NCBI GenBank assembly: GCA_034429745.1
Contig: DAOUFY010000052.1
Coordinates: 1 to 26,660, forward strand
DNA length: 26,660 nucleotides
Source of the DNA: JBAXBF01 sp034429745
GTDB lineage: Bacteria; Chloroflexota; Anaerolineae; Anaerolineales; DRKV01
Reading direction: 5' to 3'
The notes below the pieces were generated by a model. That model searched no databases. It was not told the DNA's origin and was given only the letters and a program-made list of their open reading frames with translations. A program made the position numbers and the translations under genes. Positions 1 to 9,464 of this stretch are shown here, in pieces. Position 1 is the stretch's first letter. The number at the start of each line of letters is the position of its first letter.

Positions 1-5
1 TCAAT

Positions 6-43
6 AAAAGTGCGGCAGAAAAACCTGCTGCACTTTTCTTTTT
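6..43 (+). terminator. Rho-independent terminator of an upstream + strand gene
   Basis: Two 13-nt arms (6-18 and 25-37) pair around a 6-nt loop with a single G-T wobble (14 with 29), followed by a C and a run of five T. The gene it ends lies left of the window. The 5' arm starts with four A, so weak termination from the opposite strand is also possible. Confidence 0.88.
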
Positions 44-101
44 ATTAATAACTTTCAAAAAATATTTCTTTTATTTTAACCTCTTATTTAGCAAAACCAT
101 G

Positions 102-112
102 TACAATATGAT
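102..112 (+). promoter_or_regulatory. Possible -10 region for the alpha-2-macroglobulin gene
   Basis: Two overlapping hexamers resemble a sigma70 -10 box: TACAAT at 102-107 and TATGAT at 107-112, each one mismatch from consensus. No convincing -35 box lies 16-18 bp upstream. The position between the preceding terminator and the ATG at 154 is right for a promoter, but this AT-rich spacer produces such hexamers easily. Confidence 0.3.
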
Positions 113-153
113 AAGTTGATTTTTACTATTATTTTAAAAGGCGGGTTTTCTCT

Positions 154-3100
154 ATGGATAAAATTTACAAAACCTATTCCCAAATCATTATTATCTTATC
201 ACTGTTATTAAGTTTAAGCTTTATTACATCTTGTACGCCAAGCCAACTACCTATAACCCCCACTCAAATTATTAACACGGCTACCCAGCAACAAAATAAC
301 CAGAGCTTAAATAACCAAAATAAACAAGAAACTACTACAAAAACTACACAAGTTACACAGATAATATTAGATAAACAAACCTCTGCTCCACAAATTATTA
401 AAGTTAGGCCAAGTCCAGGAGAAGAGATAGCACCGAACCAGAAAATTCTAATCACTTTTGATCAAGCCATAAATCAAAATAAAACAAATACAGCTATCTC
501 CTTGGTCGATTCTTCAAATAACAAACCTATCGAAGGAACTATTTTGTGGGTTGATGAAAATTCCATAGAGTTTAAACCTATTAAGCCTTTGCAGAAAGGG
601 TATTCTTATATTTTTAACATTACGACAGAAGCAGAAAGCAGGAATGGAATACCTCTAGAACAGCCTTTCACTACAGACATATTAGTTGCAGATGATCTAC
701 AGATTACTAAAGTATTTCCTGAAAATGAATCACAAGATATATCAACCGATACATCTATAACGGTTATGTTTAATCGTCCAGTTGTACCTCTTGGAGTAAA
801 AGAAGAGCAAGACAAGTTAATTCAGCCATTAAATTTTTCTCCACAAATTGTCGGCAGTGGAGAATGGTTGAACACTTCGGTATATGTATTTCAACCAGCC
901 AAGCCTTTATTGAGTGCAACAACCTACCATATTACCATAAAACCCAACTTTGTTGATCAACTTGGAATGCAGCTAAAGGAAGAGTACAGTTGGAAATTCA
1001 CAACGTTATCTCCAAAAATCGAAGCGCTCGAATTACCTGATTATGCCTATAATCCTGAAGACAATTTGACAAATGTACCTTTAGAACAAACTTTCTTAAT
1101 TCATTTTTCACAACCCATGAATGTTAAGAGTGTTGAAGACGTATTAGAACTTAAAGAGAAAAACGGTAAAATAATCGAGACAGAATTGATTTGGGAAAAG
1201 AATAATACGGTATTAACGATAAAACCAAAAAAACTTTTAAATATCGCTACCTCATATCATTTATCATTAAGTCATAAAGCTGAAGCTGAAGGGGGAGGTA
1301 ATTTAGGTGAAGATTTTAATTGGCATTTTAGCACATATCCCTTACCAGGGGTAAAATCATCAAATCCTAAAAATGGAGAAATCCAAAAAGCATATTCTAA
1401 TTGGTATAGAATTGAATTTCTTTCCCCAATGGATTTGAACAGCTTAAAAGGCAAAATAATCATTACCCCTTCTTTAGAATCACAAGAAAGCTGGTCATAT
1501 AATCCCTGGAATTGGTCAATAGAAGGTTTTGGATTGGCTCCTTCAACTAGATACACAATTCGTATTCTTCCCGGCATATCCGATCGCTATGGCAATAAGA
1601 CAGAAAAAGAGTACACAATTACTTTTACAACCGCCAGTATAAAGCCATTCGCCTATCTACAAATGCCATTTTTCCCAGCTATTTACAGAAGCAATGATAA
1701 AGAAATGGCATTTTACACACGTTGGGCTAACCTAAGGCAATTAGATTTTTATTTATACTCTATAAGTTTTAAAGAAATATCATCTTTTGAAAAAGGTAAA
1801 ATAGCCGATTATCTTCCACCTGCTAACAGTTTGATAAAGAAATGGTCTATTCTAACAGAAGGAGAAAAAGATGTCAGGCAGCTCACAAAACAATCTCTAA
1901 TTCTGGAGGAAGGTAAAGCTCTAGAACCCGGCTTTTACTTTTTAGCTGTTGACTCACCGCAACTATTACATGAGACGAAACCTTTCGCCGACCAGCGAAT
2001 CCTAATTATTTCAGATTCTAACCTTACAATAAAACATAATAGCGGTTCACCAGGTTTTAATATTCAAGGTGAAAACACCTTGTCCAATGAAGCATTAGTG
2101 TGGTTGACTGACTTAGACACTGGCAAACCTATTTCTAATGTGAAAATTAATTTTTATGATGGAAATTTAACATGGATAGGTGATGGCACTACTAACAATG
2201 ATGGAGTTATTCATTTCCAAAAAGAGATGGCTCAGACCCTCAATGAGGGTGAAGAAGACTCTATTTGGGCGAAGAGTATTCATTATGCTGTAACAGATGA
2301 AAAAGACCAGTACTTTGCTTTTGCCTCCACAGATTGGGGAAGTGGTGTCTCACCATACGATTTTGGCGTTTGGAGTGACTATTATGAACCATCTGAGGGT
2401 TTAAATGCATATATTTACACAGAACGACCAATTTATAGACCTTCACAACCAGTGTATTTTAAGGGTATAGTGCGTTGGAACAATGATTTATCCTACGAAA
2501 TACCGAAATTAAAAGAAGTTTTAATTGTAATTGAAAATTACCAAGAAACCATCTATAAGGAATTACTTACGCTAAATAATATGGGATCCTTTTCGGGAGA
2601 GATCAAATTAGATAAAGATGCTGCTTTAGGATCTTATACTATAAAAGCTTACATACCTAAATCTGGGACTCCTGCCGATTTGAACATCAACACAGAAGGT
2701 TTGAAAGAAATTGGAGAATTGACGTTCAATGTAGCCGCATATAGAAAACCAGAATTTCAAGTAGAAGTATCTATTGACAATAAAAACATTCTAGCTAACG
2801 ACAGCTTTTCTGCCTCTATTTCCAGCACATACTATAGTGGAGGAGCGGTAGTCGGTGCGGAAATTGATTGGAAATTAATCGCTGAGGCTTATCATTTTAT
2901 CCCGTCAACCGACTATTCTTCCTATAGCTTTTATGATGAGGATTTAGATTCTAACGAGAAACAAAACGAAGAGAATATATCAAGCATTGATGTCATCGCA
3001 GAAGGAAAAGCTAAGACTGATGATGAAGGAAAAATTACCATTCCTTTTACGGCGGATCTTAGCAAATTCAAAACCAGTCGGCTTTTTACTTTCGAGGCAA

Positions 3101-6100
3101 CTTTAACTGATGAATTTTCTAACCAAGTTACTGGAAGAGCAAAAACCATTGCTCATCGTTCTTTACTTTATCCCGGTATTAAGACGGAAAGATATTTAGG
3201 TGAAATAAACAAAATTCAAAATATCGAAGGCATTGTACTTGACTGGAACAGCAACCCGATTGCAAATCAACCCGTGGATATCGAAATATTTGAAAGACGT
3301 TGGTCAAGTGTTCAAGAACAAAATCCCGATGGGGTAATTGAATGGAAAAGCAGTGTCGAAAACATTCCAGTGAAGTCTTTTATCAATAGTAAAACAAATC
3401 AAGATGGAAAAATTCAAGTGCCTTTTACACCGCTAAAAGGCGGTACATATAAAATATTAATTAAAACCCAAGATAATAAGGGCAACACTAATCAGGCATC
3501 AACGTTTTTATGGGTACCAGTGAAAGAATATCTCCCCTGGAGACAAACAAATAACCGCAGTATTGAAGTTATCCCTGATCGTAAATCTTACGAAGTTGGT
3601 GATATAGCAAAAATTTTGATTACTTCACCCTTTGAAGATTCAGTGTATGCTTTGGTAACCATTGAACGGGGACGGATTCATAAATATGAAGTGATTCAAC
3701 TGAATCAGAACAGCACCGTTTACTCCCTGCCAATAACAAAAGATATGGTGCCAAATGTGTATTTATCTGTAATAATTATAGGGCAAATTTCCTTAGGAGA
3801 CCAACAACGGACTGTTTCTATTTCCGACTTTAGAATTGGAATGAAAGAAATCTCAATCAGTCCGAAAGAAAATGAATTGCTCCTCGAAGTATCTGCAAAT
3901 AAAGAATCAGTTGAGCCCGGAGATGATATTTCATACACAATCCATGTTAAAGATCGTAATGGAAAACCTGTTAAAGCCGAATTGTCAGTATCCGTTAGTG
4001 ATCTGTCAACTTTATCATTACTTCCGATGAATTCACTCCCAATATTGGATTATTTTTATCAGCATAGAAACTTAGGTATGCGGACAACTGTCCCTATTGT
4101 TCTTCTCATTGACCACTACAATGCTTCAATCCAAGAGTATATTACTGATGGCAAAGGTGGTGGAGGCGGAGGCGGCAAAGGCGATAGCAACATGATTGGA
4201 GTTTCAGAAGTTCGCGAAAACTTTCCTGATACAGCATATTGGCTTCCTCACATCATGACAGATGCTGAGGGAAAAGCAATGATCTCATTCAAATTTCCAG
4301 ATAACCTAACAACATGGAGATTAGACGCACGCGCAGTTACTGAAGATACAAAAGTCGGTCAAATCACTTTTGATACAATTAGCACCAAACCGTTATTGAT
4401 AAAACCCCAAACCCCTCGCTTTTTTATCGAAAAGGATAAAGTGTGGGTTGGTGCAGTCATTCAAAACAACCTAAAAGATAAAATTGACGCAACTGTTTCT
4501 TTGGAAGTACAAGGAGCTTCTCTTATTGAAACTGAAGAAACAAAACCGGCAGTTTCTAATATTACTATTCCACCTACAAGCCAAGTCTATGTACCATGGT
4601 TAATTGAAGTAAAACAAGGTGCGCAATTTGTTGATTTAATTTTTAAAGTTAACGGTGGAGGGTATCAAGATATAACCCGTCCAACGATTGGTAGTTATAT
4701 ATCAGATAAAGGTCTGCCGGTCTATTCTTATCAAGTCCCGGAAACCGTTGGAACTGCCGGCGTTATCACTTACGAAGAGGCCCAAGGAAAGAAATATGCC
4801 GCAAAGACGGAAGGAATTTATCTACCCGGTGAAGAGAGCGAATTAATAACACCAGAAGTAAAAGGAAACTTGAGTATTAATATTGCTCCTTCTTTGATAG
4901 CCGGGATGAAGGAGGGTCTCGATTATCTCACCCATTATCCATATGAATGCACAGAGCAAATTATTTCTAAATTTATACCGAATATCCTCACTATGAAAAC
5001 CATTAAAGCTTTATCACTTGAGGATAAAAGTTTAGAAAGCAACCTAAAATTACAAATAAATACTGCGTACCAAAGATTAAGCAAACTACAAAACCCAGAC
5101 GGTGGCTGGGGTTGGTGGGGTAATCAATCTAGTGATCCCTTAACCAGTGCTTATGTGATTTTCGGATTGATTGAAGCCAAAGAGCAAGGTTTTTATGCAA
5201 ATGATGAATTGATTAGCAATGGTGTAAACTACCTCAAGAATAATTTAAAAGCACTTCATGCTCTAACTGAGCCCTCTGAAGCGAATCGCCAGGCTTTCAT
5301 ATTGTACGTTTTATCAAAAGCCGGCAATCCACAACCCAGTTATGTCTCTCAACTATATGCAGCACGAGAAAATCTGAGCACTTATGGAAAAGCGTATCTT
5401 GCTATGACAATTTCTATGAATAATAGCAATGACGAACGCTTAAAAACACTCAAGTCGGATTTTATGAACTCTGCAATAAATTCAGCAAGTGGCACTCATT
5501 GGGAGGAAAAATTTAATGATTACCACAACTGGAACACAGATACAAGGACGACTGCAATTGTTTTGGCTGCATTGCTGATGATTGATAAAGATAATCCTAT
5601 CAATGCCAATGCAGTACGCTGGCTTATGACCAACCGTACACAAGGACACTGGAAAACTACTCAAGAAACCATGTGGAGTTTGAATGTTCTTACAGAATGG
5701 ATGCTATTATCGAAAGAAACCGATGCAAGTTATGAATTTACCCTTCAGCTAAATGGTAATTCTCTCATACCACAAGGGTGGCAACAGATAGAACAAAAAT
5801 CTATCCGCTCACTCGACCAGCTCCAAAAGCCTTTTTCCTATCAAGCAGATATTTCTAGTTTACAAAAGGATTATCTAAATCAATTAACAATTGCACGCAC
5901 TGCAGGAGATGGAAATTTATACTACACCGCTCACTTAAACGTTTCTTTGCCTGTAGAAAAAATATCGCCGATTAGCCAAGGTATCACTATCTCTCGAAAT
6001 TACTACGATCCCAGTGATCAAAGGGTTAGCATTCAAAAAACCAAGCAAGGAGAACTGGTTTTTGTGCGTCTTACTATAATTTCTCCAACTGATCTAAGGT

Positions 6101-6459
6101 ATGTGGTTATTGATGATCCCTTGCCGGCTGGATTGGAAGCTGTTGACAAATCTTTGCTCAGCAGCGCTCAATACACATCACCCGAAGCGCCAGAATCATC
6201 ATATACCGCTCCTGCTGATGCACCTTGGTTGAAAAAATCTATTCCTTCATGGGGATGGCAATTCTTTGATCATATTGAATTGAGGGATGAAAAAATAATT
6301 CTTTCAGCCACCACTTTACCTAAAGGTACCTATACATACACTTACTTAGCGCGAGCAACATCAAAAGGAATATTTCATGTTATTCCGCCCACTGCCCAAG
6401 AATTTTATTTCCCAGAGGTTTATGGGCGCGGTAATGGCAGTAATTTTACTGTGGAATAA
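154..6459 (+). CDS. Alpha-2-macroglobulin family lipoprotein with thioester
   Basis: A 2101-aa bacterial alpha-2-macroglobulin, the protease-trapping family also known as YfhM in enterobacteria. It opens with a lipoprotein signal peptide (lipobox ITSC, lipidated Cys27) and a Thr/Gln/Asn-rich linker. About four bacterial Ig-like modules follow (roughly residues 80-500), then macroglobulin domains. A run of seven glycines (1335-1341) sits just before the conserved A2M core, whose DTAYW is at 1360-1364. The thioester motif CTEQ is at 1599-1602, so the Cys and Gln needed for covalent capture of an attacking protease are present, and an alpha-helical thioester domain follows with a conserved GGWGWWG stretch. 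The protein should sit on the outer face of the cytoplasmic membrane. A weak ribosome site (AAGGCGGG) precedes the ATG. The penicillin-binding protein 1C gene that accompanies this family in enterobacteria is not adjacent. The family call is firm; the target protease is unknown. Confidence 0.95.
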   Translation: MDKIYKTYSQIIIILSLLLSLSFITSCTPSQLPITPTQIINTATQQQNNQSLNNQNKQETTTKTTQVTQIILDKQTSAPQIIKVRPSPGEEIAPNQKILITFDQAINQNKTNTAISLVDSSNNKPIEGTILWVDENSIEFKPIKPLQKGYSYIFNITTEAESRNGIPLEQPFTTDILVADDLQITKVFPENESQDISTDTSITVMFNRPVVPLGVKEEQDKLIQPLNFSPQIVGSGEWLNTSVYVFQPAKPLLSATTYHITIKPNFVDQLGMQLKEEYSWKFTTLSPKIEALELPDYAYNPEDNLTNVPLEQTFLIHFSQPMNVKSVEDVLELKEKNGKIIETELIWEKNNTVLTIKPKKLLNIATSYHLSLSHKAEAEGGGNLGEDFNWHFSTYPLPGVKSSNPKNGEIQKAYSNWYRIEFLSPMDLNSLKGKIIITPSLESQESWSYNPWNWSIEGFGLAPSTRYTIRILPGISDRYGNKTEKEYTITFTTASIKPFAYLQMPFFPAIYRSNDKEMAFYTRWANLRQLDFYLYSISFKEISSFEKGKIADYLPPANSLIKKWSILTEGEKDVRQLTKQSLILEEGKALEPGFYFLAVDSPQLLHETKPFADQRILIISDSNLTIKHNSGSPGFNIQGENTLSNEALVWLTDLDTGKPISNVKINFYDGNLTWIGDGTTNNDGVIHFQKEMAQTLNEGEEDSIWAKSIHYAVTDEKDQYFAFASTDWGSGVSPYDFGVWSDYYEPSEGLNAYIYTERPIYRPSQPVYFKGIVRWNNDLSYEIPKLKEVLIVIENYQETIYKELLTLNNMGSFSGEIKLDKDAALGSYTIKAYIPKSGTPADLNINTEGLKEIGELTFNVAAYRKPEFQVEVSIDNKNILANDSFSASISSTYYSGGAVVGAEIDWKLIAEAYHFIPSTDYSSYSFYDEDLDSNEKQNEENISSIDVIAEGKAKTDDEGKITIPFTADLSKFKTSRLFTFEATLTDEFSNQVTGRAKTIAHRSLLYPGIKTERYLGEINKIQNIEGIVLDWNSNPIANQPVDIEIFERRWSSVQEQNPDGVIEWKSSVENIPVKSFINSKTNQDGKIQVPFTPLKGGTYKILIKTQDNKGNTNQASTFLWVPVKEYLPWRQTNNRSIEVIPDRKSYEVGDIAKILITSPFEDSVYALVTIERGRIHKYEVIQLNQNSTVYSLPITKDMVPNVYLSVIIIGQISLGDQQRTVSISDFRIGMKEISISPKENELLLEVSANKESVEPGDDISYTIHVKDRNGKPVKAELSVSVSDLSTLSLLPMNSLPILDYFYQHRNLGMRTTVPIVLLIDHYNASIQEYITDGKGGGGGGGKGDSNMIGVSEVRENFPDTAYWLPHIMTDAEGKAMISFKFPDNLTTWRLDARAVTEDTKVGQITFDTISTKPLLIKPQTPRFFIEKDKVWVGAVIQNNLKDKIDATVSLEVQGASLIETEETKPAVSNITIPPTSQVYVPWLIEVKQGAQFVDLIFKVNGGGYQDITRPTIGSYISDKGLPVYSYQVPETVGTAGVITYEEAQGKKYAAKTEGIYLPGEESELITPEVKGNLSINIAPSLIAGMKEGLDYLTHYPYECTEQIISKFIPNILTMKTIKALSLEDKSLESNLKLQINTAYQRLSKLQNPDGGWGWWGNQSSDPLTSAYVIFGLIEAKEQGFYANDELISNGVNYLKNNLKALHALTEPSEANRQAFILYVLSKAGNPQPSYVSQLYAARENLSTYGKAYLAMTISMNNSNDERLKTLKSDFMNSAINSASGTHWEEKFNDYHNWNTDTRTTAIVLAALLMIDKDNPINANAVRWLMTNRTQGHWKTTQETMWSLNVLTEWMLLSKETDASYEFTLQLNGNSLIPQGWQQIEQKSIRSLDQLQKPFSYQADISSLQKDYLNQLTIARTAGDGNLYYTAHLNVSLPVEKISPISQGITISRNYYDPSDQRVSIQKTKQGELVFVRLTIISPTDLRYVVIDDPLPAGLEAVDKSLLSSAQYTSPEAPESSYTAPADAPWLKKSIPSWGWQFFDHIELRDEKIILSATTLPKGTYTYTYLARATSKGIFHVIPPTAQEFYFPEVYGRGNGSNFTVE

Positions 6460-6483
6460 CATCATAACCCTTTGTAAGGACAT

Positions 6484-8172
6484 ATGGAAAAAAGCACAAA
6501 ACTACTACTTGCTTATTTGTTATGTTTAGGTCTTGTTTGCATGATTTGGCTGATTCTTATCCCAAAGGAATCGACGCCTAGTAGTTTTATGGGTTTATCT
6601 TTATTCAGATGGGGAGTTTTACTCCCCATCTTACTAGCTACAACACTTGGTACAATTGGTATCGCATTTCATCACAAGAGCCTAAACATACACTACAATT
6701 TTCAGCGAACAAAACTTAACCTTTTCTTGTTTTTCTCAACTCTTGGTTTTATCATTTGTACGGTATTCTTTATTCAGAACACTCTTGTAACAACTAACCA
6801 ACAGATTAAGGGGATTTTATATAGAACACTACCTTTAGTTGTCTGGTGGGGCGGAATCTCTTTATTATTATTTGTATCATGCACCAAAGCTCTCATTTCT
6901 CATGATTCAAAAAACATTAAAGATAAGGTTTTTCAAGTTTTATGTTTTATTTCAAATAAAAAAAATGAGATCCTTGCTTTATTGGTGCTTATTATAATAT
7001 TGTTTGCACTCTTTATACCTGTTTATAAAGCTGTGAGCTATATTCCCGGCTCGGATTTTATGGCTCATGCTCGTCAAGCTGAACGAATTGAGCAGACGAA
7101 AAAGATAGATACTTCCTATTTCCTTTATCAACTTTATCTTATTTTTGGACACCGCCTTTTTCCTCAAAGCTCTCATCTTGATATCGGCATTGGCGTTGTA
7201 TCTTCATTTTCAGTCCTCTTGGGCATAATTCTTTTAATCTTGTTACTACTCAAAGTACAAACCTTATCTCGATACAAGGTTTTAAATTATGTACTTTTCA
7301 TCTTATTAGCAATAAGCTGTTGTATTGCTACACCAGCTTCGCTTTTCACAATTCAAAAGAAAAATTTATATTTCGGATATATCGGAATTACGATTTATCA
7401 TAATCCTACGTATATCTTACTAAAACCTTTCGCATTGCTGCTCTTTATCTTCACTATAAATAGCTTGTATTATTCATACAATTCAAAATTTACAATAAAC
7501 AAAGAACATCAATTCATTCCAATATTTATCACTGCAGGCATAACAATTTTAGGAATTTTAGCTAAGCCTAACTTTATCATAACTTTATTACCGGCACTAA
7601 CACTTATTTTTTTCTTCTTTATTTGGAGGAAAAAACCTGTTAATTACTCTCGGATTATTTTTGGTATAGTCATACCCTCACTATTATTATTATCTTGGCA
7701 ATACATAGCTACATACACCCATGAAAGTATTATCACTGACAAAGCGAATATTATTTTTGCACCTTTTTTAGTATATTCTCGAGAATATGATCTCCTTTTC
7801 TTAAAATTTATTCTTTCTATTCTTTTTCCTTTGTTAGTTTATGTCATGAATTCTCCCCAAGCAAAAAAGGACCTAGCATTAAACTTTTCTTGGTTGTTAT
7901 TTATTTTTGGAGCGTTTTATACATACTTTTTCGCTGAAACAGGTGAGCGGCTACAAGACGCAAACTTTGGATGGAGCGGTGATATAGCTAATTTTGTCTT
8001 ATTTGTAAATTCCTTAATTTTCTTTCTTCAACAAAGCAAACCTCTTCATACATATCAGAATAATTTTTCTTATAAGAGATTTATACTATGGTTTGCATAT
8101 AGCTTGCATATTATTAGTGGCATATTTTGGTATTACTCGCATCTATATCACCCATATCAGCCATGGTGGTAA
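6484..8172 (+). CDS. Polytopic membrane protein, possible GT-C-type glycosyltransferase
   Basis: A 562-aa protein with about a dozen hydrophobic segments and no signal peptide. Charged motifs sit between helices: GSDFMAHA at 189-196 in the first large loop, AKPNF at 360-364, and ETGERL with NFGWSG at 485-499 near the C-terminus. An Asp-containing loop after an early helix is reminiscent of GT-C glycosyltransferases that use lipid-linked sugars, but I see no diagnostic motif, so this is only a suggestion. I associate the C-terminal E-x-G-x-R plus NF-x-W arrangement with uncharacterised Chloroflexota membrane proteins. The ATG follows AAGGA by only 3 nt and lies 24 nt after the macroglobulin stop, so the two genes are probably co-transcribed. 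Confidence 0.75.
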   Translation: MEKSTKLLLAYLLCLGLVCMIWLILIPKESTPSSFMGLSLFRWGVLLPILLATTLGTIGIAFHHKSLNIHYNFQRTKLNLFLFFSTLGFIICTVFFIQNTLVTTNQQIKGILYRTLPLVVWWGGISLLLFVSCTKALISHDSKNIKDKVFQVLCFISNKKNEILALLVLIIILFALFIPVYKAVSYIPGSDFMAHARQAERIEQTKKIDTSYFLYQLYLIFGHRLFPQSSHLDIGIGVVSSFSVLLGIILLILLLLKVQTLSRYKVLNYVLFILLAISCCIATPASLFTIQKKNLYFGYIGITIYHNPTYILLKPFALLLFIFTINSLYYSYNSKFTINKEHQFIPIFITAGITILGILAKPNFIITLLPALTLIFFFFIWRKKPVNYSRIIFGIVIPSLLLLSWQYIATYTHESIITDKANIIFAPFLVYSREYDLLFLKFILSILFPLLVYVMNSPQAKKDLALNFSWLLFIFGAFYTYFFAETGERLQDANFGWSGDIANFVLFVNSLIFFLQQSKPLHTYQNNFSYKRFILWFAYSLHIISGIFWYYSHLYHPYQPWW

Positions 8173-8185
8173 CAAAAGAAAGTCT

Positions 8186-8371
8186 ATGGTTAAAGATACT
8201 CCCTTTTTAATAATTTCTCTTCTTTTAGTAATTATCACCTTATTAATTGCCCTGATTTTATGGTTTAGCATTTTACCTGCTTGGAAAAACATTTCCATCA
8301 TAACCATATGTTTCGGAGTTTTTTCTATCATTTCTCTTCTGTTGTACTTATATCATTGGAATCATAAATAA
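8186..8371 (+). CDS. Small two-helix membrane protein (61 aa)
   Basis: A 61-aa protein with two hydrophobic segments (about residues 7-29 and 37-57) and a basic tail ending in His-Lys. The frame is open farther upstream to an ATG at 8093, but that start would lie inside the preceding membrane-protein gene. The ATG at 8186 is 13 nt after the preceding stop and has a weak purine-rich AAAAGAAAG upstream, so I prefer it. No family is recognisable. It could be an accessory subunit of the preceding polytopic protein, with which it appears to share a transcript. Confidence 0.55.
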   Translation: MVKDTPFLIISLLLVIITLLIALILWFSILPAWKNISIITICFGVFSIISLLLYLYHWNHK

Positions 8372-8380
8372 TGGTATAAT
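8372..8380 (+). promoter_or_regulatory. Extended -10 promoter for the aldolase gene
   Basis: A perfect extended -10 element, TGG followed by TATAAT (hexamer at 8375-8380), lies in the 64-bp gap before the aldolase gene, 55 bp upstream of its ATG. No -35 box is visible at 16-18 bp, which is expected for an extended -10 promoter. It would let the aldolase be expressed independently of the membrane-protein genes. Confidence 0.6.
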
Positions 8381-8435
8381 AACCTCATTAGCATAAGGCA
8401 ATTATTAAATATCTTACAAAATAAAGAGGACAACT

Positions 8436-9386
8436 ATGATCGTAACAACTAAAAAATTATTTGAAGCTGCGTATGGGAAATACGCTATTGGAGCCTATAA
8501 TATTAATAATCTAGAACAAACCATGGGATTATTTAGGGGGAATTTGGAAAGTAAAGCTCCTTTTATCATTCAAATTAGCAAAGGAGCTCGTTCATATACT
8601 CACAAATTAATGCTTGAGGCCTTGATTCGCGCCGCAGATGAAATTTTTCCTGAAGCCATTTTTGCTGTGCATCTCGATCATGGAGATGAACAAACTTGCT
8701 ACGATTGTATTAATAGCGGATTTTACAGTTCAGTAATGATTGATGCAAGTCATGAACCTTTTGAGAAAAACGTCGAAATTACCCGACGTGTTGTTGAAGC
8801 AGCTCATGCAAAAGGTATTGTGGTTGAAGCAGAACTCGGTCAATTAGGTGGCGTCGAAGAACATGTAAAAGTGAGTGAATCTGAGGCAAAGTTAACAGAT
8901 CCAGATCAAGCTAAAAAATTTGTAGAACTTACAGGGTGTGATTCTTTAGCTGTTGCCATAGGAACAAGTCATGGGGCATTTAAATTCAGTGGAACTCAAT
9001 CTTTGCACTTTGACGTATTAGAAGAGATCCAAAAACGATTGCCAGGCTTTCCGCTCGTTATGCATGGATCAAGTTCTGTACCTCAAGAAGAAGTGGAACG
9101 CATCAATAATGCAGGAGGCAAACTCAAGGGAGCAAAAGGTGTTGACGCAAATCAATTCAAGCGTGCAGCACAATTAGGGGTAACGAAAATTAATATTGAC
9201 ACAGATGGACGATTGGTATGGACACGCGTACATCGTGAATTTTTCCGCGATTATCCCGAAAAATTTGATCTCAGAGATCCTGGAAAAATTTTTATGGCTG
9301 AATACGCAAAATTTATCGCAGAGAAAAATGATAAGTTAGGCAGCGCAGGTCAATTAGAAGCCGTTAGAGCAATGTTGAGTAAATAA
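8436..9386 (+). CDS. fba: Class II fructose-1,6-bisphosphate aldolase
   Basis: A 316-aa zinc-dependent aldolase that reversibly splits fructose 1,6-bisphosphate into dihydroxyacetone phosphate and glyceraldehyde 3-phosphate in cytoplasmic glycolysis and gluconeogenesis. The family features are visible in order: catalytic Asp81 and zinc ligand His82 in HLDHGD, Glu133 in VEAELG, His179 in GTSHG, His210 in MHGSSS, and the phosphate-binding NIDTD at 253-257. Length matches the shorter class II aldolases. An AGAGGA ribosome site lies 5 nt before the ATG. The gene has its own extended -10 promoter and a strong terminator. A related tagatose-bisphosphate aldolase cannot be fully excluded by motifs, but no sugar-catabolic neighbours support it. 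Confidence 0.93.
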   Translation: MIVTTKKLFEAAYGKYAIGAYNINNLEQTMGLFRGNLESKAPFIIQISKGARSYTHKLMLEALIRAADEIFPEAIFAVHLDHGDEQTCYDCINSGFYSSVMIDASHEPFEKNVEITRRVVEAAHAKGIVVEAELGQLGGVEEHVKVSESEAKLTDPDQAKKFVELTGCDSLAVAIGTSHGAFKFSGTQSLHFDVLEEIQKRLPGFPLVMHGSSSVPQEEVERINNAGGKLKGAKGVDANQFKRAAQLGVTKINIDTDGRLVWTRVHREFFRDYPEKFDLRDPGKIFMAEYAKFIAEKNDKLGSAGQLEAVRAMLSK

Positions 9387-9412
9387 GCCATCCTTTAATA
9401 TCAATAACATAC

Positions 9413-9460
9413 AAAACTGCTTCACTTTATTTATCATCAGTGAAGCAGTTTTATTTTTTA
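9413..9460. terminator. Bidirectional Rho-independent terminator
   Basis: A perfect 14-bp inverted repeat (9413-9426 with 9439-9452) flanks a 12-nt loop. Each arm ends in four A or T. On the + strand a T-rich tail follows, and the - strand reading also leaves a short T tract. It lies between the convergent aldolase and kinase/FGE genes and can serve both. Confidence 0.9.
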
Positions 9461-9464
9461 TATT

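Noticed and set aside
8093..8185. Upstream ATG extending the 61-aa membrane protein to 92 aa
   Set aside because: The extra 31 codons lie inside the preceding membrane-protein gene in another frame; the ATG after that gene's stop is the more economical start.
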